DNA of 45,602 nucleotides, from the IMG/VR virus record IMGVR_UViG_3300024346_000130, positions 1 through 45,602 of that record; one strand, given 5' to 3'. Below the pieces are notes generated by a model. The model did not search any database. It had not been told where the DNA came from and saw only the letters and a program-made list of their open reading frames with translations. The translations under genes were made by a program, and so were the position numbers. This stretch comes from a virus. Position 1 is the stretch's first letter; each line of letters starts with the position of its first letter. Positions 1 to 9,665 of this stretch are shown piece by piece.

Positions 1-2586
1 CCAATATGCTTTTGATATATCCGAATCTGTTGTAACAAAATTAGGTGTTTGTAACGGATTTATGTCTGAACTAAGAAATAAATCTTCTTTTGTAACATCT
101 TTGTCCGAGTTAGATACCGTATACCTTAAACTTTCCGTATATGTGGTACTAACCTTTCTGTTAAACTTATTTGTTTTGTTAACTTTTAAATTGTCTTTAC
201 ACCATTCGTCATTAGTATATGGATAAGGCTCTAATCCGTGTGTTTCGTATTTTTTAACCTCCTCCATTAAAACGTCCCCCGCCTTTGCAAAAGGATTTAA
301 CTTAACATCGGTATTATCAACAATTGTGTCAATTACCGTAAAACTATTACGGTCTTCTATATCTTTCTCAGTGGATTTTGTAAGAATTAAACTCTTAGCG
401 GTTTCTATTAGTTGGATATCTTTACCCAAATAACCTCCACCAAACAATGCGTTTAAATTAGTTACCCCTTCCTTAAATAAGTTCTTACCGTTAAGTAGTC
501 GATTGATAGAGTATTCACCATTTTTAGCATCTTCGTAACCAATAACATCAATAGTCTTTTTAGAAAACCCTGTACCTAATACAGAATAAATTGCTCTATT
601 ATATAATCTATATATTAAACCTGAAAATGATGACTCATTAAACGCCCCCTCATTATCGGTTAAATCCTTAGTTAAAACACCATACCTCACTTTATCCGAG
701 ACCTTAGATGTTTTGTCAGTCGTTGCGGTATCACAAAATTCTGATGATATAGCCCCGTTCGTTGTTGCTGCTGAAAGATACTCTTCAACCAATTTAACTT
801 CAGGCCATGTCGCAGTGTCGTAACCCTTTAATTTACTCTTAACCGCAGGGTCACCAGGATAATACTCCTCTAACCTACCCTCTTTGTTTTTATCATATAT
901 CGTAGGAAACGGATAGACGACATCATTAACAGAATCGGGATTATCTTTCATATCAATACCCTTTTTTCTGTCTCCATTAAACCTTTGCTTATAAGACAGG
1001 TCGTGAGTATATTTCATAACCTTTAAAAACGTCTCTGTGTTTGCCAATATAATACCCATCACGTTTTTAAGTGTAGGTTCAAACCCTAAGTAATTGTTTT
1101 GTACATTACTTAAAACCTCTTCGACTTGGTCTTTAATTTGTTCGTATTCACGAGTATATGCGTTAATCACTTTTTCTAACTCATCAATAAACAAATCAAT
1201 TCTTACTTGTTTTTTCTTAAAATTATAAATCAATAACGAATGATTTAATTTAGATGTATTTATTGAGGAATATGTGATTTCATTCATACCTCCCTTTTCA
1301 TCAGTTTTTAACATAAGTTTTTGATGTTTACCAAAATACTTAATCTCACTTAACCTTTTAAGGTATCCGTCTATAATCGTATATATCGATTGGTTATAGT
1401 CTTTGTTATCAAGGATATTAAACGAACCTGTTGTCTTATCCCCTACTTTTGTTTTTAGAATCCCACCCTGATACGCCTTTTTAAATTCAAAGTATTGACC
1501 TCCTTTATCGTCATCAATAGGTATTGGATTATTTACGTTACAGAATTTACTAAACCACTCAATAACCGCAGTGTTTAATTGTGATAATACTTTACCATAC
1601 TCCGATATGTCAGAGAAAAAACTAATGTCCGCTTCGTCCATTAAATCATCCTCTAAGAATGTATCTAACCTTTTAACTAACTTACTTAACTGTGGTAATG
1701 TTAATGGTTTTTTAGCCAACTTTTCACTAATTAAATTATCTTTACCGTAATTAAGAAAAATTTGATTTAGTATGTCGAACCCTTTGGTTGATTTACAAGT
1801 TTTAACCTCCCCGCCAGCATCTGTCTTTGGTTTTACATATTCAAAAAGATAAGGCGCCACTTCGGCATCCTTTAATCGAATATCATTTAATAATTTTTGG
1901 TTTGTCGCCATAAATGATGCAGTGACATAATAATCACCATCACTCTCAAACGAAGTTTTCACTTGTCCCGATAATACCATTTGATATGTTATCGCTTCAC
2001 CATAATAACCTTTAACCGTTAAATAAAACTGTGGATATGGTAAATGAAAAAATGTTGAGTAAATCGAAGAAGGTCCTTTATCAAATAAAGCACGTCCCCT
2101 AACGTCAACCATTCTAATCGTAATAATTGAGGTTTTTAAATTGTCGGGTTTAGTATCAATCTTAATATCTTTAATACCCAATAACTGAGTATTATATTGA
2201 TTCTCCATTTGGAAATCGTAATCAACATTACCCGTATAATATTCTCTCTTAGTATCTGATATCGCAGTTTTACTATTTGTTTTACCCGAAAAATCTTCGG
2301 TCCATGAAGTGTCCATTGGTTTACCACCGTTTGGTCCTAAGTAATTTACCTTACCATAGGCAACCACGTTCCTAACCGTTTCTTCGTTCCCACCAATATC
2401 TAAAATACTACGTGGTACAGGGTTAGCTTCTAAGTTAACAAAATAAACTAAATCTTCTTGAGGTACGTACCTGTCAACAGGCGCACCTGTCTTACCACCC
2501 GTATGTACTTTATTTGGGTCGATAATGACTAAGTTGTTCTCCTCTTTCTGAACAAAGATATTACCTTTCTGTATTTTATCTGCCAT
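1..2586 (-). CDS. Large baseplate/virion structural protein, C-terminus cut by window edge
   Basis: The frame is open from an ATG at 2586 to the left edge, 862 codons without a stop, so at least 862 aa with the C-terminus missing. I read it triplet by triplet and it is stop-free. It starts MADKIQKGNIFVQKE and has no signal peptide or obvious membrane segment. A beta-rich stretch around residues 150-210 (motifs FHLPYPQFYL, GYYGEAITYQ) looks like a virion beta-domain. The start overlaps the end of the gp53-like gene by 11 nt, so it is probably translated in the same tail operon. I do not recognise the family. Position next to gp53-like and tape-measure genes suggests a baseplate or hub component; that is inference from context. 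Confidence 0.6.
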   Translation of the reverse strand, partial: MADKIQKGNIFVQKEENNLVIIDPNKVHTGGKTGAPVDRYVPQEDLVYFVNLEANPVPRSILDIGGNEETVRNVVAYGKVNYLGPNGGKPMDTSWTEDFSGKTNSKTAISDTKREYYTGNVDYDFQMENQYNTQLLGIKDIKIDTKPDNLKTSIITIRMVDVRGRALFDKGPSSIYSTFFHLPYPQFYLTVKGYYGEAITYQMVLSGQVKTSFESDGDYYVTASFMATNQKLLNDIRLKDAEVAPYLFEYVKPKTDAGGEVKTCKSTKGFDILNQIFLNYGKDNLISEKLAKKPLTLPQLSKLVKRLDTFLEDDLMDEADISFFSDISEYGKVLSQLNTAVIEWFSKFCNVNNPIPIDDDKGGQYFEFKKAYQGGILKTKVGDKTTGSFNILDNKDYNQSIYTIIDGYLKRLSEIKYFGKHQKLMLKTDEKGGMNEITYSSINTSKLNHSLLIYNFKKKQVRIDLFIDELEKVINAYTREYEQIKDQVEEVLSNVQNNYLGFEPTLKNVMGIILANTETFLKVMKYTHDLSYKQRFNGDRKKGIDMKDNPDSVNDVVYPFPTIYDKNKEGRLEEYYPGDPAVKSKLKGYDTATWPEVKLVEEYLSAATTNGAISSEFCDTATTDKTSKVSDKVRYGVLTKDLTDNEGAFNESSFSGLIYRLYNRAIYSVLGTGFSKKTIDVIGYEDAKNGEYSINRLLNGKNLFKEGVTNLNALFGGGYLGKDIQLIETAKSLILTKSTEKDIEDRNSFTVIDTIVDNTDVKLNPFAKAGDVLMEEVKKYETHGLEPYPYTNDEWCKDNLKVNKTNKFNRKVSTTYTESLRYTVSNSDKDVTKEDLFLSSDINPLQTPNFVTTDSDISKAYW

Positions 2587-2893
2587 AGTAGTAGTAATAT
2601 TCGTCAACCTTTGTCTTATACTCTTCTAAAGTTGGGACCAAAGGGAATGGTATAATAATAGTATCACCATCCGGAATATTCCACTCTAAACCACCATATT
2701 TTGGGTTTGCCTGTAATATTAACCAATTAAAGAACGGTGTCCCGTAATATTGTTGTGAAAATTTATCCAATCTTGATACCCCTTTTTTATAGGTAACAAC
2801 AACATCAGAACCTTTTTTATTCAGATTAATCGCCGGAACAACTTTGTGTTCTCCGTTAAAATGAAATTCAGAATATCTATCGTAGTACTGCAT
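2576..2893 (-). CDS. gp53-like baseplate wedge protein with LysM-like fold
   Basis: 105 aa. The middle carries a LysM-like pattern: an alternating TYKKG..RLDKFSQQYYG segment, then NWLILQANP, then IPDGDTIIIP, the usual end of a LysM repeat (a residue after the second helix, then I-x-x-G-x-x-I-x-I-P). T4 gp53, a baseplate wedge protein, has a LysM-like fold, and short LysM proteins in contractile tails normally sit at the wedge or hub. The C-terminus is tyrosine-rich. The gene lies 5 nt after the 1531-aa baseplate gene and overlaps the next by 11 nt, so it belongs to the tail operon. The LysM reading is fairly firm; equivalence with gp53 rather than another LysM tail protein is inferred. Confidence 0.6.
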   Translation of the reverse strand: MQYYDRYSEFHFNGEHKVVPAINLNKKGSDVVVTYKKGVSRLDKFSQQYYGTPFFNWLILQANPKYGGLEWNIPDGDTIIIPFPLVPTLEEYKTKVDEYYYYYGR

Positions 2894-2898
2894 AATTT

Positions 2899-5800
2899 TT
2901 AGGCCGTTTGAGTGTCATTATTTAATTGGTTAGTCTGATTATAAAGCACCGCCCAGTTTTCTGTAGGTTCACTAGGTATTGTAAATGGATTCCATATTCC
3001 CTTAGAATCCTCTTTATTAGGATTAACTTGTCTATAATATTCTTTTAATATATCAGTGTTTGACGGGTCAACAGATTCGGTTAACCTAAAGTCATAAACT
3101 TGGTTTGTTTTAACAACGTTTTCCCAAGTAACACTATCAACATTAAGTGTCTTAGCATTTTTGTTTTTTATAACCCCTAACTGTTCTGCAAATTTTCTTC
3201 TAATACGTCTATCAAACCCTACATTGTTTTTGATTTGTTCGTCAACATCAAATATACCATCATTTAAAAATAAGGGTAGTAATTCATTGTGATAATAAAC
3301 CGCAGCATCTATTTTGTTACTTTCTTTACCTCTATCTGTTAAGTCAGATTTATCACTTATTTCATAATCATTACCTTCTCCAGATAGTGTGGACACATAA
3401 TCATCATAAAGTTTTTTCGCTTTATTTAACGCCGATTCAAAATCACCCGATAAATCACCATTATCCTGTGTTAGATTATTAAGGTATTTCACAACAAACT
3501 CGTTGTCTTTACCTTTATACCCATCAATTTCATCACCTAAGATGATATTAAAAGCATCTAATGGTTCTTGTAATGATTTCTGTTTATTGTGTACCGCACT
3601 TATGGAGTCCTGTATTTGTACTCCAAAATCTGAAAATGTCTTTTTAAACTCTTTTAATAAGTGTTTATTTATTTTTATATATTCTTCGTTCTTTTCTTCG
3701 TTGAAGTTTATTGTTTTTCTTAGCTGGATATAAATCTCGTCCCAGTTTTCATCTACGTCATCAACCAATAATTGAACGTTAGACAACAATTTAATATAAG
3801 CTTCATTATAATCATAATTATCTCTACCAATATACCCTATTTCAACACTATCAGTCGTACTATATTTTGTAATCGACTTTGTATTCCATCTTTTTTCTTT
3901 CCCATAAAGTAGTCGTACCGCAGAGTTACCAAATTTGTCGTATAGAGTTTTCGTCTGAGTGATTAACTCGTTTGCGTAATCATTAAGACTCTCAGTAAAG
4001 TTATTATAAAACTGATTATATGTAATATTTTCAGTATCACTTTCCATTAAATTACCCCAATATTCGTCATCATCTTTTGATTTTTCCGGGTCATTTAAAT
4101 TGTCTGATAATTGTTTAGTCATTCTATCTTTATACGCGTTTTGAATTTCTTCAACCTTTTTAGGGTCTCTACCACCATCAGTCTCAGTCGACATCCAATC
4201 ATAAACTTCTGTGTTTGCGTAATAATTAAACGATAATGCGTTTTGTAATTCGTTAACCGCACCACTAATACCGTGACCACCAATAAACTTAACCCCCATA
4301 TTAACAGACGCTATCATTGGTTGCAACCCAATACCCTCAGGGTTCATATCCCATAACGCATCATCATACGAAAAATTGACATTATCAATAACCATTTTGG
4401 TATGGAAAAAATCTCCAATTCTTAACACACATATAGGTGGTTTACCAAACGCACTATTCGATGATAGGTCAGTAACTTCATTTTTGTTTTCATCAAAAAC
4501 TTTTATTGTTTCTCCGGGTCTTAAACATTGTTGTAAGAATGTTAATCGTGAGTTTAACCCTTCAGGTGTTGTTGAGTGAAAACCTGGTTGGAAATATTTT
4601 AATTTCTCCACTAAACTTCCAAACACCAACGGGTCAGTTTCTTTTAACTCTAAAAAGTAATCACATTCAGAGTGAATAGTTTTTAATATTAAATCCCAAC
4701 CGTCTTTATTCTCAGGATTTTTTTCTATTTTATCTATCGCTTTCTTGTATGTTGGTTCTGTTTTTCCCTTCTTGTATTTTGTTATTGTTGGTTCACCTAA
4801 TACAGTAATACTAGCGGTTGCCGTACGACAATAGGTTGCCGATTTTGAGTATATTTTACCTTTAGTGGTATTTTGTAGTTTAGTACAATTCAAACCTGAG
4901 AATTCAGGATTTTCACCTATTGATTCTATTACTATAGATATCCTTTTTTGGTCTTTATCCCCTAACAAATATTTCTTAAGTGATTCCGCTCTTCTACTAG
5001 CTAAAGCATCGTTATATGCTTGTGTCGCAACCGCAGACGTGGTCGCTTTTATTTTTATTTCAAATGTGAATTCATCCTCTGTGTCGTCTTTTTGGTTAAG
5101 GGTCTCACTAACCGTTGTCTTTAATTCTTCAACAACCGATTTAATATTATCTAAAATACCTTTAAAATCCAACAATTCATTTTCCCCCCAATTAACATCT
5201 CCTTCAAATAAATCATCGTCTGTAAGTTCGTTAACCTTTTTTTGGTAATCACTATCTATTTCTTGAGGTGCGTCAAACCTTTCTATATAATCATTAAGGT
5301 CATTATCAAACTCCGAATTAGGTGTCTTATCTGCCGTTGTGTTTGGTCCCGGCACATCATTAAACCAATATAACTGAATATCTTTCGTTTTACTATTATA
5401 TTTTTCTTCAAAAACAGACTTAATTTTGTCCACCGTTTCTGTTGGTTCAGTAATGACTTTTTCTCCATCTTTTACATCAGATTTTAAGTCCCCTTCTAAT
5501 TTTAAATATTCGTCAAGCCTTTCAACATCGTTCATTGATAGTGAACTAAACTCACTTGCTAATTCGTAAATATCATAATCTTTACAACCAGCAAAGAAAG
5601 CGGTCATTATCTCCTCTTGTTTCTCTGGAGATATATTCTTCTCTAATTTTTTTCTTAATAAATTAACAATTGAAGGGTGGTCAACAACAACTTTAAAGTT
5701 AATAGTACCACTTCTTTCTGAATTATTATATGTATATACAGGTTCAGGTCTACCTAGGAACGTGTGTGTGGTCCAACTAGCTCTGTTGTCGTCGGTATAT

Positions 5801-7494
5801 TTTAAATCATAAGGAGGGAACCACATAATTCTACCATCGTTAGGTCCTTGTTCACATATTGGTCGGTCTTTTAATTTATCAGAACCAACCCACGCTAAAT
5901 TCTCAATTGAGAACATATACTTAGTTAAGTTCTTACCTTCTTTATCTGTCCCAAAATTTATATTTTCTCCATCATTATCTTTAGTTGGTCCGATATTTAA
6001 CATCATTTGTGACCTGATTACAGAACCAGGAACCCTTCTCTGATTATTTTGTATCCCTTTATGTCTAACCAACCTTCCATAACGGTCATATCCGTAATCT
6101 TTAGTCCATACACGACAGAAGTCATCATCCTCACCTATAACCCCACTACCTTTAGATATTATTTTATACCCATCATGATATTTGTAGGCCACGTTACTTA
6201 TAACAGTACCGGGATGTTTTAATCTTGCTTCACCCTCTAATGCGGATGCGTCTTGAACCATTTTTTCTGTGAACCCTAAAAGAGTATCTTCTTTAATGGT
6301 TTTCTCGTTTGATTGTACGGAAACACCATCTATCGTTCCTCTTGGTATATCATTACCATCACCAATCCAAATGAAATCGGTTTCTGTATTTCTTGGTCTA
6401 GTACCGTTTAAGTACTTTCTACCACTCTGTGGGTATGTGTTTAATGGTATATCACCCTCAAACATTTTAACCATCTTAGACGGTCCTGAAACAATAAACC
6501 CTTTTTGTGTGTTACTTTGACTATCATAGTTAAAGATTGTTCCTGGGTCTGAGTCTGGCGAACCAACGTAAAAAGACCCATCTGAAGGGTCTAACCCTAC
6601 AAGTCCTTGGACAAACCCAACAACATTGTTTAAAACACCCCCAACACTACTATCAAAGTTTGGTTTATATTTATTATAATTTACGGATTTAAATAGTCTT
6701 GATTTTTGACCACCCGAAGTATATTGTAATAGTTTTTGACTATATGTTTTTTTGTGACTGTTAAAGTCTAAATTTAATACTTGACCAATCGCAGAACCAG
6801 CCTTATCTAAAAACCCTTCAACTTTACCTTTTTCAACATTTTCTTCAAAGAACTCACCAGGAATATAAGAAACGGGTAACTGTGTCCCCGAAACTCTTGC
6901 GAAATATTCTGCAGCTCTTGTTATCGGATTACCGGGAACTGTAATTTGGTAATCTCTTTCAATAATACTTTCTCTTCCTGTTAGTAACCCGTCTAAAGCC
7001 GTTGGGTCATTAATGGCGTCTAATGCGTTAATTCTACCTAAAGTAGATTCTCTTAACTTAACACCCATCGTTTCCAATGCCATACCCCTAAGTTGAGCAC
7101 GTGCGATAGAAACCATTTCAGTATCACCCTCACCATTATCGTCACCCGTTAATATTGAAATTAACCCTAAACTACCTCTACTCGGTGAAGGAACAAAACT
7201 CTGTAAATAGTCTAATTGACTACCAATACTACTTATTACCGTTTGAATATTTGTTATACTATATTGTTCAGGACCATATTGATTTAAAACACCAATCGTA
7301 TCTATGATTGGTTCAGCCGTTTCACTAACGTCCAATTGGTCATTCACTGAAAGGTCTGAAGTTCCTTGTATTCCATATGTGGAATCGGTGAAAGTATTAG
7401 GCAAAGGTGTACTAAACCCATAAGAATCATCTAGATTCCTACTAAGTAGACCGTTTCTTAATATCTCAGTATTTGTAAAATTTAAATTAGACAT
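2899..7494 (-). CDS. Giant baseplate structural protein with embedded OmpA-like module
   Basis: 1531 aa, far longer than any T4 wedge protein. Residues about 805-905 show an OmpA/MotB-type peptidoglycan-binding signature: an N-D-A-L-A-S-R-R-A-E-S-L-K-K-Y-L helix (the conserved N-x-x-L-S-x-R-R-A-x-x-V-x-x-Y-L) followed by I-x-I-x-S-x-G-E-N-P. Around residues 1010-1110 is a segment with RIGDFFHTKMVIDN and GLQPMIASVNMG, typical of beta-sandwich virion proteins. No signal peptide or membrane span is seen. The ATG at 7494 is preceded by TATATATAAT directly against the start and by a 39-nt gap from the tape-measure gene. Context and size suggest a baseplate wedge or periplasm-reaching protein that grips the cell wall during injection; that role is inferred. 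Confidence 0.5.
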   Translation of the reverse strand: MSNLNFTNTEILRNGLLSRNLDDSYGFSTPLPNTFTDSTYGIQGTSDLSVNDQLDVSETAEPIIDTIGVLNQYGPEQYSITNIQTVISSIGSQLDYLQSFVPSPSRGSLGLISILTGDDNGEGDTEMVSIARAQLRGMALETMGVKLRESTLGRINALDAINDPTALDGLLTGRESIIERDYQITVPGNPITRAAEYFARVSGTQLPVSYIPGEFFEENVEKGKVEGFLDKAGSAIGQVLNLDFNSHKKTYSQKLLQYTSGGQKSRLFKSVNYNKYKPNFDSSVGGVLNNVVGFVQGLVGLDPSDGSFYVGSPDSDPGTIFNYDSQSNTQKGFIVSGPSKMVKMFEGDIPLNTYPQSGRKYLNGTRPRNTETDFIWIGDGNDIPRGTIDGVSVQSNEKTIKEDTLLGFTEKMVQDASALEGEARLKHPGTVISNVAYKYHDGYKIISKGSGVIGEDDDFCRVWTKDYGYDRYGRLVRHKGIQNNQRRVPGSVIRSQMMLNIGPTKDNDGENINFGTDKEGKNLTKYMFSIENLAWVGSDKLKDRPICEQGPNDGRIMWFPPYDLKYTDDNRASWTTHTFLGRPEPVYTYNNSERSGTINFKVVVDHPSIVNLLRKKLEKNISPEKQEEIMTAFFAGCKDYDIYELASEFSSLSMNDVERLDEYLKLEGDLKSDVKDGEKVITEPTETVDKIKSVFEEKYNSKTKDIQLYWFNDVPGPNTTADKTPNSEFDNDLNDYIERFDAPQEIDSDYQKKVNELTDDDLFEGDVNWGENELLDFKGILDNIKSVVEELKTTVSETLNQKDDTEDEFTFEIKIKATTSAVATQAYNDALASRRAESLKKYLLGDKDQKRISIVIESIGENPEFSGLNCTKLQNTTKGKIYSKSATYCRTATASITVLGEPTITKYKKGKTEPTYKKAIDKIEKNPENKDGWDLILKTIHSECDYFLELKETDPLVFGSLVEKLKYFQPGFHSTTPEGLNSRLTFLQQCLRPGETIKVFDENKNEVTDLSSNSAFGKPPICVLRIGDFFHTKMVIDNVNFSYDDALWDMNPEGIGLQPMIASVNMGVKFIGGHGISGAVNELQNALSFNYYANTEVYDWMSTETDGGRDPKKVEEIQNAYKDRMTKQLSDNLNDPEKSKDDDEYWGNLMESDTENITYNQFYNNFTESLNDYANELITQTKTLYDKFGNSAVRLLYGKEKRWNTKSITKYSTTDSVEIGYIGRDNYDYNEAYIKLLSNVQLLVDDVDENWDEIYIQLRKTINFNEEKNEEYIKINKHLLKEFKKTFSDFGVQIQDSISAVHNKQKSLQEPLDAFNIILGDEIDGYKGKDNEFVVKYLNNLTQDNGDLSGDFESALNKAKKLYDDYVSTLSGEGNDYEISDKSDLTDRGKESNKIDAAVYYHNELLPLFLNDGIFDVDEQIKNNVGFDRRIRRKFAEQLGVIKNKNAKTLNVDSVTWENVVKTNQVYDFRLTESVDPSNTDILKEYYRQVNPNKEDSKGIWNPFTIPSEPTENWAVLYNQTNQLNNDTQTA

Positions 7495-7533
7495 ATATTA
7501 TATATAGTATTCTTAATTATTTTTTTGTTTTTA

Positions 7534-9402
7534 TCAATCTGTATTCCTTCCTCCCATTTGTGCTTGAAGTTCGATTTTATAACTCTCAGTGGTGGCTTGT
7601 ATCGCCTTCTGTGTATCACTATCTACTTTTAACTTTTTCCCCACACCGTCATTAATCGTAAGGTTTAGGTTTGTTACGTTTTTATTTGTAATCTTAATAT
7701 CTTTCTCTTTCAAAGAACTACCAACTCCTGATATACCACTATTTTTTGCCGATACCCCCATAAGTTTTTGGTATTCGCTCATATAATCCTGCATCTTATC
7801 TTTAATACCTTGTACCGCAATTTTTTGGTCATTTGTTTTAGCATTCGCTTCTAAACTAGCCTCAATACCTCTAATATCATTTTTGGCAAACATCGTCATA
7901 AAACCATCTAACATCGCCTCTCTCTTGGTATCGTCTTTAATCATACTGTATACCAAATCGTTTAAGTCATCTCCAACGGCAGTAAAGGCACCACCACCAT
8001 CTCCTGCACCTGTAACCTGCAATGCTATTGCTTTTAGATAGTAATTTGACTTAGTAAAAAGGTTTAACTGTTCGTTTAATATTTCTTTCTCAGTCATCGC
8101 CTTTTTCTTGTCTTCTTGTTTTAAAGACCTAAGTGTGTTTGTAAGTTCCACACTTCCCATTTCACTAACAACTTTACCTTTTAAAGTAACCTCACCACTA
8201 TCACTTATAGACCCTAAATTTCCTATTAATGTTCTTTCTTCTTCAGATAATTTAGGTAAAAAGGATATTTTATCCTTTATCATATCCATCTTCGCCAATC
8301 TCTTACCACTTCGTATAACTTCTTCGATACTCATCCCCGTTACTTTAGCAAATTCACGTGCTCGTCTTAAATCTAAAGGACTAGCATCAAATGTGTTTTT
8401 CTCCGCATTAAAAGAAACGAACTGTTTGGTCGCATCCATTAATGAATTAGTAAACCCTTCCATGTCGTTCGTTGGTGAGAACATTAAATCAATTGCGTTA
8501 CCTAACTTACCAAAATCACCCCCCAAAACATTTAGTTGTGCCGCCATTTCAACTGCACCATCAATATCAAAAAGTTTTTCAGCTGCGGACTGTGCACTAG
8601 AAAGGTCGTAACCAATAGAAGACGCCTTTGCGGCTATCTGAGTAAAACCTCTAATTCCCTTACTAAAACCTAAAGTATTTATCATCTTTAAATTTGTAGT
8701 AGCAAATTCCATAAATTTGTTGGTAGACAATCCCATTGACCTCGCAGTTGAAGCCATTTCCTTAAGTGTTTCAGGCCCTTTTTCTAAACCAATACCAAAA
8801 TTTGTTAAGGTGGCTAAGAAGGAACCTGCTTGAGAAGCAGTAAGACCAACCGCTCTAGCTTGTAACATTAGTCCTTCACCAACCTCTCGACTTATAGGGA
8901 CCGCAAGTCCTAAGTCATTTATAAATGTTGAATATGTGTCTGCAACATACCCTATTTCAATACCATATTTTGTTGTCTCTTCCGCAACCTCAATAATATC
9001 AGCTCTAAGGTCTCTAGCCAATCCACCTGTAAGACCTAAACTTCTATTTACTTGATTTCTAAGTGCGGTGTCTAAGGCTATTATTGGTTTTGCTAATTCT
9101 TTAAATGAAGTAAGAATTTTACCAAAATCCAAACTAACCATTGCCTTACCGAATTTTAACACATCATCCGTTAAATCTAAGATATTCTTATCAAAACTAA
9201 TTGTTGCTCCCCCCATTGAACCTAATGATTTTATATATTCACTAGTCTTACCTAACGCAGACTGACTCGTCACACTTCCACCGACTTTTTTAGACGCCTC
9301 ACTAGCAGCTTTAGATAATTCATCAGCCATTATCTTCTGCTTCTGCGTTTCATCAGTTGCGTTATTTAGTCTCTTAAGGGCATCAATGGCTTTTTGTGTC
9401 AT
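7534..9402 (-). CDS. Tail tape-measure protein (gp29-type)
   Basis: 622 aa, close to the 590 aa of T4 gp29. It is mostly alpha-helical and Ala/Gly/Ser-rich, with amphipathic helices (DELSKAASEASKKVGG), a hydrophobic stretch around GLTGGLARDLRADII, and repeated GxSxxKF and LNVLGG-type turns usual in tape-measure proteins. In contractile tails this protein occupies the tube lumen and sets tail length. A late-promoter-like ATTTATA lies 17 nt before the ATG at 9402. It follows the small gene at 9462 and the gp26-like hub gene, an order like the T4 hub cluster. No enzymatic domain (lytic transglycosylase, peptidase) is visible. The tape-measure call is well supported; one-to-one equivalence with gp29 is inferred. 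Confidence 0.7.
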   Translation of the reverse strand: MTQKAIDALKRLNNATDETQKQKIMADELSKAASEASKKVGGSVTSQSALGKTSEYIKSLGSMGGATISFDKNILDLTDDVLKFGKAMVSLDFGKILTSFKELAKPIIALDTALRNQVNRSLGLTGGLARDLRADIIEVAEETTKYGIEIGYVADTYSTFINDLGLAVPISREVGEGLMLQARAVGLTASQAGSFLATLTNFGIGLEKGPETLKEMASTARSMGLSTNKFMEFATTNLKMINTLGFSKGIRGFTQIAAKASSIGYDLSSAQSAAEKLFDIDGAVEMAAQLNVLGGDFGKLGNAIDLMFSPTNDMEGFTNSLMDATKQFVSFNAEKNTFDASPLDLRRAREFAKVTGMSIEEVIRSGKRLAKMDMIKDKISFLPKLSEEERTLIGNLGSISDSGEVTLKGKVVSEMGSVELTNTLRSLKQEDKKKAMTEKEILNEQLNLFTKSNYYLKAIALQVTGAGDGGGAFTAVGDDLNDLVYSMIKDDTKREAMLDGFMTMFAKNDIRGIEASLEANAKTNDQKIAVQGIKDKMQDYMSEYQKLMGVSAKNSGISGVGSSLKEKDIKITNKNVTNLNLTINDGVGKKLKVDSDTQKAIQATTESYKIELQAQMGGRNTD

Positions 9403-9419
9403 TTGGTATTAAGTATAAC

Positions 9420-9427
9420 TATAAATA
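9420..9427 (-). promoter_or_regulatory. Candidate late promoter of tape-measure gene
   Basis: Read on the minus strand it is TATTTATA, 17 nt before the tape-measure ATG. It is the same element found before tube, sheath and neck genes. Confidence 0.5.
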
Positions 9428-9461
9428 CCCGTTAACCTTTTTTTTGTGGATATAATGTAGA

Positions 9462-9665
9462 TTACCTTTTAGCCTTTTCGTTCTCGTAGTCTTGTTTCTT
9501 TTTTTCAAATTCCTCAACTAACATATTAACAAAAAACTTTCTTTCGTAGACAGGCATAATCATAACATCACTATACGTGAAATTCAGATGTTTCCCTAAA
9601 TAATAGATTTCTTCTAAAACAGATGTTTTATAGTCCGTAGAATGGACGAAAAAATTCTGTGTCAA
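9462..9665 (-). CDS. Small tail/baseplate-hub assembly protein
   Basis: 67 aa. It has a helical, highly charged C-terminus and the central motif Y-S-D-V-M-I-M-P-V-Y-E-R-K-F-F. The M-P-x-Y-E-R-(R/K) signature is one I associate with a small ORF lying between hub and tape-measure genes of many T4-like phages. It overlaps the end of the upstream gp26-like gene by 38 nt, so translational coupling is likely. The function is not established here; a chaperone or assembly role for the hub or tape measure is inferred from position and size. The ATG at 9665 is the only start in frame. Confidence 0.5.
   Translation of the reverse strand: MTQNFFVHSTDYKTSVLEEIYYLGKHLNFTYSDVMIMPVYERKFFVNMLVEEFEKKKQDYENEKAKR

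Noticed and set aside
2136-2327. 63-aa minus-strand ORF
   Set aside because: It is in another frame inside the long gene that runs off the left edge; that gene is open for 862 codons, and the short ORF has composition unlike a protein gene.
4865-5248. 127-aa plus-strand ORF
   Set aside because: Antisense shadow of the 1531-aa baseplate gene, Ser/Phe/Leu-rich as expected from reverse reading of Lys/Glu-rich coding DNA, no promoter.
8108-8611. 167-aa plus-strand ORF
   Set aside because: Antisense shadow of the tape-measure gene with no matching features or start signals.
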